Assembly: GCA_963978905.1 (NCBI GenBank)
Contig: OZ022259.1
Location: forward strand, 45,650,727-45,714,726
DNA length: 64,000 bases
Source of the DNA: Trichostrongylus colubriformis
Lineage: Eukaryota; Nematoda; Chromadorea; Rhabditida; Trichostrongylidae
Reading direction: 5' to 3'
Part shown: positions 13,488 to 25,500 of the stretch, one piece after another
How positions within the stretch are numbered: position 1 is the stretch's first letter
Layout of the letters: each line of letters opens with the position of its first letter
Notes under the pieces: generated by a model
Seen by the model: only the letters and a program-made list of their open reading frames with translations
Databases searched by the model: none
Told to the model about the DNA's origin: nothing
Program-made: the position numbers and the translations under genes

Positions 13488-13497
13488 CTGCTCTCAG
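13488..13497 (+). promoter_or_regulatory. Probable trans-splice acceptor of the ARAP-like gene
   Basis: ACTGCTCTCAG ends at 13497, seven bases before the ATG at 13505. The tiny leader and the lack of an upstream coding exon fit spliced-leader addition here. Confidence 0.5.
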
Positions 13498-13504
13498 TGT
13501 GACG

Positions 13505-16500
13505 ATGTCGACGAAACCGCCTGTCCCGAAACCAAGAACTCGTTTCAATGTAAGTCTATTGTTAAAGCTCCTATTTATGCTGTCGTGGCTGCACAATTGC
13601 TATGTAATAAACTGGTTATTCTGATTAGGGATTTTCACAATGTTCAAGAAATTTTATTTGTAATTTTTAATCTCAATTCGATGATTCAATCAATAGTCTG
13701 GGATCATACCGAAACGTCGACCGATGCCGGAACTGTCAGCCCTGACGGAATCTAGAGGGGAATTCGAACTAGGATAAGTAACCTTATATGGAGAGATAGT
13801 TGGGGATTGTTACCATTTGCATCGAATTGCAGATTGGAAAGGTACCAGCTAGATAGAGTAGAGCATAGAGATTTGCGGGAATTTGGACACCGATGACCAT
13901 CCGACAGGCATCATTTTTTTGTGTGGTGTTGATCACAGGCAACTTTCATCGAAAGGCAATTTCGCATAACTGCGGCTAAGTAGAATGATATGCATGATAG
14001 ATTCTGCGTTCCGTATGCCTTTTATTGAACCTTTGTGTTTCGCAATGCTCGAAACTGTTCGATCAAGGGAAGAGGATTTCTCAATGTAGCAGGAAGCCCT
14101 TTAACAGTTGTAGACGACAACGTATATATACAGTAGCGCTCAAAAGTATTCGGCCGAATGGTTTTTCACTTGAGTTTTTCACTTGTAACTTTTCTACGAC
14201 TGGACCGATCTAAGAGGGATTTTAGTATGTTGTAATTGGAGACACTGCATACTAAATATACAATTTTGGCGCTCAACGGCGTAAGTTACGTGGTTAAATG
14301 CAATTTTTAGTTTTTGGAGTGCCATACCTATTCCGTCCCGCTGTGCCGCCGTCATCAAAAGTCGTGGTCTTTCTACAGAATATTGATGTATTCCAAGGCT
14401 TGCTAGTTTTATTTTTTTGTAAAGAAAGCCAAATTTTCTTGACTAAGCCTTTTCCTTTTCTCCGGTGATTTTGTGGGGAATTCTTGTAAAAACCGTGAAA
14501 AGAGTCAAGCGGCGCTCAACTAGAAGGAAATGTTGACAATAGGTTCAGGCACCACATATTTGAATTTTGTCAAATTTGGTCAAGTAAAAAAAATGTTATG
14601 ACAAAAAAGTGTTTGGCCGAATACTTTTGAGCGCTACTGTATATATAGGTTGTGAAGGCAGACGGTTTCCTTCAAACGCTGTGGATTGTAGGGAGTGGGG
14701 AGGGGGGGGGGGGGTTGACGTGAAGTTCATGTGTTTCGACTGCGTTCAAGCTGTTCGAATTGTGTATTCACCACCGCCTGTCCAGCGTTTCAAGCGCAGT
14801 CTTGGAAACCTGGGTGGAGAGTGGGAGAACTTTGAATAGTCGCTAAAGATGTAGGAAGCTCACTTCTGATCGAACTGAGCTGAAAGAAGGGCGTAATGGA
14901 GGCAACCCTCAGAAGGAGAACGAGTTCTGTTGCCTTACTGGGTGCATGATTGGTGTGGTGACGATCGATCACGTTTTGAGTTATAATAAGCCCTATTTGT
15001 CGTGATGATTCTTCTTCTTTCCTTTCCCCTTGGATTACTATGTATAATTTCTGACTACACTCTTCGAAATTTCCTTTTTGCATTTTTTACATAAGGGTAA
15101 TCCGTTCTCTTTTTTTTAATGGATAACTTTTTTCTCCGAGATATTCATTCGCAGTTCTATTTGCAGCGATGAGTCATTGGATGCATACATGATTCACCTG
15201 AGGTTCAGTTGGGGCCTGTTTTTACACGAGTAGCTTCATTTCATTGGAACTTTGCAGAGATGATTCATTTGATACAGGCGACCTAGGTCACGAAAGAAGA
15301 TTATTGAGTTGGATAGATTATCGGAAATAAAGCCTGCTTCTGAGAAGAAAGTCATTAAAATGAGATTTTCATTAATTTTGTTACGGTTTAACTCTTCAAT
15401 GGTGTTTGCGAGTGTTCATCTGAGGTTTCTCGCGTATAGCTGGAACTTCTGGAACTTTGAATTTTTGTGTCTTCAAACCTTTTTCGTTTTCCAAAATTTC
15501 AAAACGGAATTTTAATTTTTTTTTGGTGAAGGGCCCTAGGAAGTGCTTCAATAGGTTACCTTTGGGCTCAAAGGAAAATCCATCGCTAAAAGGCGAACTG
15601 TTGTTCGGCTCGCAGTCAGCTTGGACCAGAAATTACACTTTAAGATGGTGAACCCGTCTCCTGCATTCGCCTCCTCACTCTGAGCTCAGTTTGCAGTTTT
15701 CAGATAATGTCAAAAATACACATGCATCAAAAGCGGGGTTCACAGTGTAGATCATGGAAAACGTTAAACCCGGACAGCGAAATAGTTATTTGCAAATTCT
15801 AGGTTGGCATTGGAACGCCAGCGAGTCCTTGCGTATCTCATACAAATGATGCTAATGTCAACAATGTTGTTGGATCTATCAGCAACGTTGAACTACGCTC
15901 TGATACTGTTTACCCATCCATTGAAGGTGAGTCTAGTCTGTTCTGTTCTAACGGGGTCACGGTGGAAGCCATGCTTGGCTTCGTTCATTTATTTTCTTTC
16001 AGATTGAAATATTTGCTGTAAAGTGTCAGCTCCTTCACCTGCACAAAATATATTCAGGTACTTCTAGCGACGCTAGCACGTCTCAATCTCCTTCCGATAC
16101 TGCATCGCCGCATCGTTCAGCTCCACCACCTCCACGCCCTCCTCCACCAAGTCCGTGTCTTGATTCATCAACTTCGTGTCGTCCTCCACCAACGATGCAT
16201 CCTCCTCCACCACCCTCGTGCCCGCCACCACCAAAGCCACGACCAAGTCGGCCGCCTCCTCCTGCACCAGGATGGAAGGTGAGTACGAATAATCTCTCAA
16301 AAATTCCAGGGAAAATCCGTTAATTGCTAATGTCCAGTATACATGCATCGATCTCTCCGGTTTTTGAGAGGCTTTGGTTTTCCATAAATTTGCTTTTTCT
16401 CAAAGAACTTCTTTACTCATCCTATGCGACTCTAAAAGCAGCTCCTCAAATCCTGCCAACAGTGGTTATGGCGACCTTGGATGGCTTGATAGGTGATTCG

Positions 16501-19500
16501 TACATATGTGGCGGGCGTCTTCAATAGGTTGCCGGTGCCTGCATTTTGTGCCGACGCAGAGGAAAACATCGGCTGAGAGCCTTTTCGCAGCCACATGAGC
16601 GCGGATGTTGCTTGACGGCCGCTGCCGGCGATCGATCAATAGCGCCGAATGCAGCGCCGGCGCGGATCTGAGGCACCTTGCTTGTAAACAACACACGGGT
16701 GCTTGTGCACTCAGCCTAGTAGATCATCGGACACACGTTTCATTGGTTACAGACATAAGTATTAATAAATATTATTCACTAAATGCATATTTACATGTGT
16801 TATTACTGCAAATTGCAGGTGAAACAGTCGTGAATGAATGCAAATGCAGAAAAACCTTATTGTGCAAGCTGCATTGCTCAGAAGTTGATTTCGGGGATTC
16901 AGATTTCTGAAATACTACTATTTCAAAACTTGAAATGTGTATGCCAAAGGAGGAGACTGAAACGGTGAAATGCTCTTCTGCAGTTGCAGTTGTTGATATA
17001 GACATTATAACTGCGTACGTAGAGTAAAGATAAAGGTCCACCCTCATAATTGGTCGGTAACTGTCCATTTGGAAGCGTCTGGAAGCAGGAGAAGTATTCA
17101 TTATTTCACTTTCTATGCGCTTGACAGGTCAAATAATGTTCGGGGAGAAGCAGTATTTTCACCCACGTCAAAGCTTTATTCCCTCCTTAGACTAAATCAC
17201 CTGTAGCCTATACTTTGACAGATGCTTTTTCATGTGTGAGAAAGGGGAATCAATTTTAGCCTAAGCCTAGGGAGGGAAAGAAGCTTTGACGTCGACGCAA
17301 AGTTGCGCCCCCCGACCTTATGTGACACCGCTTGACGCTAAATAACATTTAATCTGGCCATCCGAGTTCCCCATGGCAGTGGAGCTGATACTTTCACATA
17401 TATATGAAGAAGAAGGCTAGACGCGAAAAGACATTCAGCTACCCTTCGGTGTAATTGTAGTCATGAATCGGCGAATAAAGAGTTCGTTTTCATCACTATT
17501 TTTGACAGAAAACCATTTGCGCGTCAAATACAGTGTATCCATGGATTTGGCAAATCAACCGATGGCAAAGTAGTGGCACAATGGAAATCAGATGCCAGTA
17601 ATAGAAATTTATGTATAGGATTCTATAAGTAAGCCAAGTTCCAAATTTGAGCCGAAACCGTTCAGTTTGAACGGAGTTATGAACCCGTGAACTTGTTCGT
17701 GTCGTGTCTGGAGCAGTGCCGCGCGGGTTCATGGCCGGCTAGCGCGCGTGCGGCGAGGCGAGCGCGGTCATCACTTACGCGGGGCGTACCTCTGGTCAGT
17801 AGCTACCACGGGTCCAAAGCGATTGCCTGAGGGATGCGGTTGAAGAACAGGACAAAGCTCAAAACAAGAGTGTATTCAATGCTCCATATCTCCGTTGGTG
17901 CTGAACTTCATGAGCAATTGATAGCACCGTTGAATTCAGCGCCCTCGATTACCTAGGTATACAAAATTTCGTGCAAATTGGTCGTCTAGTTCTTCTAAAA
18001 TAAGCACCTTTCTTTAAAACCTGTGACGTCATTTCATGCCTTACCCAACGGGAAAGGCATACGAAGGTTTTATAACGGCAAAGCCACCACCGGTGGCTTC
18101 GCGTTTCAATGCATTGCCACCAGTGGTGGCTTTGGCCAGTACAAAAGCGTTGTATGCCTTTCCAATGAGTCTGGCATAGAATACGGTAACAAGCGAAAAA
18201 AGTGAAGTGTGCGACTGCACACTTCACTTGAGCGATGAGCCTTGGAATTCGGGGGTGTTTTTCGACGTGCAGATTGCGTATTTCGCTGCTTCTTTTTTGG
18301 TTTTTTCGTGTTGTTTTATGTTTCTTGTTTGTTTTTGCGCATGTTATTTCTGTGATTTGCGTTCGCTGCCAGTTGAGGGTGGAATAGTGGCAGAACTTGT
18401 GTGATTCTTGCCCTTTTTTTCTCTTTTCTGGCATGAATGCGAGCTGAAGTTGTATTTAAACTGAAACAGCCGCTTTCTTTCTTAGGGTTGTGATTTACTT
18501 GTACGTAACCATTCAATTTTTCTCGTGTATTCTTTGAGGCATTCGACAAAGGCGACATTTCGCAATTTTGCCGTTTTTGTTTTCAAGCTCATGGTGTCCC
18601 ATAGTTTGTGAGTTGAATTTCGTAATTGTAATTTCACTTCATTTCATCTTACTAATCTTTTTATTTGAGTTGGGGGTTAATAATGTCGGGGGGACCTAGG
18701 CTTAGGCTAAAGTAGATGAAACCTATGCTTTTTTATGTGGGAGGAGGGGATATCAATTTTAGCCTAAGCCTATGAAGGGATAGGAGCTTTGACGTCGAGT
18801 TTATTTGATCCCAAGTCGATATTTTTAGTTGATATACCCGGATCTACTCCAAATCGTCTGTACATCATCTGGAAAGCATGAAATTAAGGTGAGTCTGGTT
18901 CTGTCTACATGAATTTTAATGATTTGTTTTAGTTTTTACGCATGTTATTGCTCTGATATGCGTTCACTGCCAGTTGGGGGTGGAATAGTGGCAGAACTTT
19001 TTGAGATTCTAGCCCTTCTTTCCCTTTTCTGGCATGAATGCGAGCTGAATTTTTATTTCATGGACCTTTTGCTTTTTGCATATTGTTTTCAGTTTTGTTT
19101 TCATTTTTTTATTGCTTTCATTGTTTTTTCATTGTTATGTTATTGTTATGTTTTCATTGTTATGTTGTTATGTTATGTCATATGTTATGTTTTACATATG
19201 TTACGTATGCTGTTACGTTACGTGTATGTTATGTTATGCATATGTTATGTCATATGTTATGTTTTTTTTTTTAATTTTAACCTAAGCCTAGGGAGGGAAA
19301 GAGCTTCGACGTCGACGCACAGTTGCGTCTCTCCTTCGACTTTATTTCACCCTCGTTTTTTCTAAACTCATATTGTCCCATAGTATGTGAGTTGAATTTC
19401 ATCATTATAATTTTTACTTCATTTCATCTTACTGATCTTTTTATTTGATTTGGTTTTGCTCTGTTCTTACTTGTTTTCATTGCTTATGATACCACTTTCA

Positions 19501-22500
19501 GTGAATATCCTATGTATTGCATGTATATGTCATCCACGTGAGCCCACATTTCGGTCTCATACCTTCATAACATTCAAATCTTTTCTTCTTTCTTATTGTA
19601 TTTTTTATTGTGTTATTGTGCGACTGCACATTTCATCTCCTTTGTTTGCGTGTAAAATGCACTTATAATGCTATTATTATTGTTTTCTGATTAAGATAAG
19701 GGGTCAATTCAAGTCGGGGGGGAGACGCAATTTTGCGTCAAGGTCGAAGCTCCTTTCCCTCCCTAGGCTTAGGCTAAAATTGATATCCCCTCCTTCCACA
19801 TGAAAAAGCATCTATCAAAGCATAGGTTTCATCTGCTTTAGCCTAAGCCTAGGGAGGGAAAGGAGCTCGACGTCGATGAAAATTTGACGCAAAGTTGCGT
19901 CTCCCCCCGACTTGAATTGCCCCCCCCCCCCTTAGCCCACGTTCAACAAACATTTTTATTGCGTCTATTCGTGTGTTGGCATATAAGCGCATGTTTTTCA
20001 TTTCAGTGAAGCAATCGCATTCTACTGTTTTGCTGTTCAACGTACATCATAATTGGTGGGACAAGTTCGATAGTGTGCGTACGTACTCTATCGTTCTCAT
20101 TCAATCTACGGGTACTAACAACGTCGCCTTCTCGCCTTCTTGCGTGATGAGGGCGGTACCAAGGAGACAAGTAGATGGGAGAGCGTTTTTAGTTCAGGCA
20201 GACAAGTTTTTTTATTGGAGAACTTCATCACACAATGTTTTTGCCATCTATTTGTGAAACGACCATCACATGAATTTCCTTTTTTTGTAAGCAATGTTTC
20301 TAATTTTTTTGGTTACAGAATCTGGCGAGGATAAGATGTCAACTAACGGCTATGGTCCTGGAATGGCTCGTGCAGCTTCTCATGCAGGTGCCGTATTCGT
20401 TCTTTTCGTGTTGTCCTTGGTGTTTCTTTTATTGCAATTTTTAGTCTCCAAATACTGCAGTCTTGGTAGTTTTCGTTTTTCGTTTTCTAGACTTTTTACC
20501 AGTCGAAGTTGGGCGAAAACTTGTGATATTTTCCTTGCTTTTACAGATTATTCCAAAAATCGTATGTTGTAGAGTCATGGTATTCCAGTAATCCCAAAGA
20601 ACTGGATCGTGAAATAAGTCGATGGCTGGATGCCGCTGGCGATCGTGTGGGTATGGCAAGAGCGATAGTTTCTCCGTATGTTTTCCTCACATTTTTTTTA
20701 CAGATGTGCTCGTAACTCTCCGTTTTTAAAGGTGTTTTGGCTCAGTTGCTTTTATATTTCTGATTTTTCGTATTTTTATCACTCATCGTCCTACATAGTC
20801 TATGTTTTACTTCTTATCGTGACCTTAACTGCGGCACTGTTTTGCGAATTTTTTGCCTGAGTCAAGTTTCAGCTGCTTGAGATGGGATTAGCTATTCATG
20901 CCGTAGTCTGACTTTATTTACTTCTTGGTAAACTGTCACGCAGTCTAGTTAAAATCGTACGCTTGCATTCTCTTCCTGTAACATGATAATCGAGCAAATT
21001 CTGAATTCTCCGTTTCATTCGTTCTAATATGCGATTTTCGTATCGTTTCGCATTTTCTCTTTGAAAGCTCATGCGCATTAGCAAGATTTTGAAAATTTAC
21101 TGCTAATTCATCCATTTCAGACACGCTGGGTATTCATATTGTGGGGATACTGCAGCTCATGCTTTCAAACAAATCGTGCCTGAAAATGTGTACGCAATTT
21201 TGTACAGTCAATTCGAATTTGTGATTTCGGTTTATGTTTGAATTTTTTGTTTGCCGAGCTACATTTGGTACTCGTTTTCAGTGATCGTGTTTTCGTTCTG
21301 GAACCGTCACATGTCGTTTGCCTGAATGGATGTGCTCTTACTACATGTAGTAAATATCGTACACCACTCGGTGATTTACACGTTGATATGGAAGGTTCGT
21401 CTCTCAAATTTGAGACCAGAACTTGAGCATTCCAACTGAGAATTCTGCTACTGGGCAGTAGCGTTAGTGCTGTAATTTCTAAAGTTGTTTTCTATGATCT
21501 TTTTGCGGACACCGTTTCCTGTACCTTGCTCTTCTAATGTGCAGAGTTTGTGTGTTTGATTTATGTCCCGTTTGATGAGTCGAGTGCCTTTCGCTACTTG
21601 TCGGTGTAATGATAAACGACCGACCAGAATTTCACTAGTCAGAACAGCGCCTTTGCACATTTTCAACTCTTTTCGGTTCAAGCAACGCATTTTCTCACGT
21701 AGGTCCATAGCTTGTGGGTGTCTTACGTTGTAATCACTACCTAATCGTCACTCACATCACTTCTTATTAGGAATCATGAAGCTCTGCTTAAAGTTTTATC
21801 GATCAAGCGGCATTTTGTTTGGATAATTTGATTTGGATTTACGATTGCTTTTTATCCTAATATACCTCAGTATCCATTTCTACACAACCCAGGATTATTC
21901 CCGTTATTCTGGTTTTCATCTCACCATTTATTACCGATTTAGTTTTCAACATAATGGATTTCGTTCGTACATTAATAGTGGATCGGTGCATTCTACTATA
22001 TTTTTGATTTGGCTTCTGAGTCTAGGTTATGTTTTATGTTTAGCAGTTTTGTGGGACCACTTTCCGTCTTTAATCTCGAAACTTTCTCGGGATTATCGAA
22101 ATTGTAAAGTCCATACTCGGTTGTTAGGTGGAGGTTTTCTTGCTAGGACCGCTTATTGGGTAGTATAGTGTCTTTACAGTGGAAGTTGGCAACTATTCGT
22201 AACGTTGGCACTGAAGTTTTGACGTGATCACCAGATGTTTGTGGGCTCGGTTTGTTGTCATTATTGCTTACAGTTGTTGCGTCACTGCCCTAGGGACCTC
22301 TACACGTATAACTCTTCCATCCCGTTTTAGAAATGATAGAAATCTCACCCCAGGCATAATGCGAGGGTACAGTTTCTTAGTAAGCTCATCATGCCTTTTC
22401 TTCCATAGAATTTTGATGTGTTCGTTTTCTCCTAAAGGGTTGTTTACCACGGACACTACAAATCCGCTTATTATGCACAAGTACATATGTGATCGTGGGG

Positions 22501-25500
22501 ACTCGTTGTGAATCATTTCATCTCTATTTTCTCGAAATTCAATGTCTATTTCAGGAAGGTTTCATAGAAGGGGACGAAGGCGAACATACTTACACAATTA
22601 GCCAAAAAGAAATCGTTGATGCAGTCGATATTGCCAGTGCTAGCAAGGCTAGTCCCTATTTATCTACTTGTATACTCATTGCTTATCGTTCACATTCGAA
22701 TGAGTGCTCCTTTGTTGCTGTCTGCTAGATCCTTGTGCAATTTAATTTGAGAGCTGAGTGGTTTTTCTGTCTGTTGCAGTACTTCGAACTTCATCTTGAA
22801 AACTTTGCCAGCATCATCAATGGCATCTGAGCATGACCAGGAATTGAACCTCGCTGATGTTGGGAGCTGGCTGAAGAAAAACTGGAACTGGAAAAACTGT
22901 AATAGGAACGTGTTTTTTGTTCATATCCAACATGTGTTCGTAACCACCAGTTGTGAGCCAGGGGTGTAAGAGGGGCATGTTTTTGAGGCGTCAGTCATGT
23001 ATAGTCATGTAAGAGGCATGTTCTCCCCCTACCCAGCGCCAGGTTTTCGAAAAGCAATCACGATTCGTCGTGATCTCTCGTCGACCTAAGAGTATAAGAA
23101 ACAGACTGAAGCTTCCAACTTTATTTCAAAAACACTGAACTTTTTTCGCGGAAGAGGTTTTTAGCTTTATTGTTCTTCCACAGGGATGAATTTCCAAACA
23201 ACAAAAGGGAAAATTGACGTCTGCAAGAACTTAGACTTGAATCGCAAAGCATTTGTCAGCCAGATGGCCGAATCAGACGGATGTATCTTGCGCTTACTAT
23301 GCCCCTGGCTAGGAATGTTTGTGATTAGGTTTTTCTACTATAATTCAGTATCACTACAACCACAGCGGAATTTCCGAGCGTTACTTAAAAATTGTCGGTA
23401 GTTAGGTAAGTACTGTGTGTTACAGCTATCTTGTGATTGATTATTGGGCGGAAAGGTTAAGGAGGTTGTGTTGTAGTGAATATTTGAAAAGTTGTGCATC
23501 AGAGGTTTCTGAGATTGATTTGTTTTCCTTTACCACTTGCTGTTGTTAAGTTGTATGTGTGTAAAAGTTATTTTTGATATCGATGTACACATGTCTTGAT
23601 ATTAGAATATCGGAGTTTGTTGTTTGCGACTTGATTGGAAACCTAACAAGTTGTTTGTATTTCAATGTTTATTAATAAATAAACATGTGATCATGTTTGA
23701 GTAGAGGTAAACAACGGAGATTTCATGTAGTAGCAGCTTGTAACAGATTCAGGGGAAATGTATAGTATTTAGCGAGGATCAAGTCCTATGAGAGGATTTG
23801 GTTAAGGATTGAATCATTGAGTTGTGCAGTAAAGCCTACAGCATGGTGGCCACAGAGGGAGGGTAGTTTAAATAAAACTGGGCTTATTTATCTCGCAGCA
23901 TTAATAGAACAAGTGTGACAGTTGAAGGATAGAGATACTTCCGAATTCCTGTGTCCAGAATATCATGTATATCAAGCAGCCACCAATTCCGGCCTATTAG
24001 CCCAGGGCTGAATGCAATGCATGCATGAGAGCGATGCTTGCGATTGGTTGTTGCAGGGTATTACCGTATTCTTCATGCATCGCTGCTGGTATTGCCACCC
24101 ACATGGATCCTCGCAACGGGTAGAGAAGGGAAAGGTGAACAAACTGGACTTCCGTTTCATCACAAAGGAGCCATTATTTCATTACAATTACAATCAAACG
24201 TTAAATAGGAGCCATTTCGTTGCACCTCAAACTTCCAGGGATCAAACCTGAGCTTTCTTCAAATGGCTACCAACTATCCAATGTGATTCTCAACTGGGCT
24301 TTGCAAATTAACAAAACAGTGTGTTGTGCATAGAAAACATTTGTGGATTAACAGACATTCATTTTTGCCATATGCACCGCTCACATGAAACAAACGAAGA
24401 CAACCAAGCGTGTACGCAGGGGTCACCAGATGATAACGTTGCAGCAGACACCTCCGCCAAACTTACCTACAACATCTCACCTGAGTCTTCGGGATCAAGC
24501 CTAATTCCTTCAAATGGCTACCAACCTACTCCGATATGATTCTCACCCAAGTTTGCGAACTACAAAGACAATGTATTGTGCTTAGCAAACATCATGCGGA
24601 TTAGTAGAGATGCATCATCTTTGCGCTCACATGAAACAGACGAAGCCGACCGCTTTTGTGCAGGGGTCACCAGACGATTAGGTTCAAACGGCAGACACCT
24701 CTACCAAACTTACCTACACATGTCATCATCCACGTCTCTTCGAGATACTTCGACACTTCTGTTGATAGTTACTTTTTTTTACATTCCTTGATATCTTTAT
24801 AACTACAGTGGTACAAAAGTGAACTACTTTGGTGGATATTGCGCTAAGTCCGTCCGTGTGGTATCTGAGAGGTATAGCAATTAGTTGTTGACAGATGGGA
24901 CGTCTGTCTACAGTGATGCACGGAAATTTCGTAATATAGTCCTTTTTCGTGCTCATACCGAATAGCTGACTTCAATGGCTTTCTTCATTCTTCCTGTACG
25001 ATACAAATTCAATCTCGCACCTTCTCTGAAGATTCCTTTTAGTGTGCCTTCTTTTCCTTTACATGTTTTTTCTCACAGGTCTGTGGGACTAATGCTATAA
25101 TTCTTAGGTTTAAACAATCGTCATAGGTCTTTTGAGGAGTGACTTCCTCTACTTTGTTTAAGTGTTTATTTGTTGTCGCGACATTCTCAGTTCAAGCAGA
25201 ACCCTATATCTTATAAAGTGCGGGCCGGAGGTTTTAAGAGGTACCTTGTCGATAGACTACCTCGACTATTAGAATCCAGAAGTGGTGCATGGAAATTTTG
25301 CAATACAGCTTCTTCTTTGTTCCAATACCCAAGAACTGCTCCAGTCACTTTTTTTTTCTTCTCTCTGTACAATACACACTAAAGTCACGCCTTCTCTGTA
25401 GGATTTCCCCTTCTTTTCCTTTACACATTTTTCCTCTTAGCTCAGTACAGTCTAAGGCATCAATGCTATATTTCTGAGGTTTGAACAATCGCCACAGGCT

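Larger units (their letters stand above)
18300..19660. repeat. Diverged tandem segmental duplication of a roughly 0.6-0.75-kb unit
   Basis: Two blocks recur in the same order. About 18335-18460 matches 18938-19058 (shared CTGGCATGAATGCGAGCTGA). About 18575-18670 matches 19360-19450 (shared CTTCATTTCATCTTACT). A GTGCGACTGCACA motif recurs at about 18207 and 19617. Each unit carries a copy of the CCTAGGCTTAGG MITE. Confidence 0.6.

Noticed and set aside
17949..18434. 161-codon minus-strand frame
   Set aside because: Runs through the foldback MITE at 18036-18177 and a duplicated segment; composition is not protein-like.
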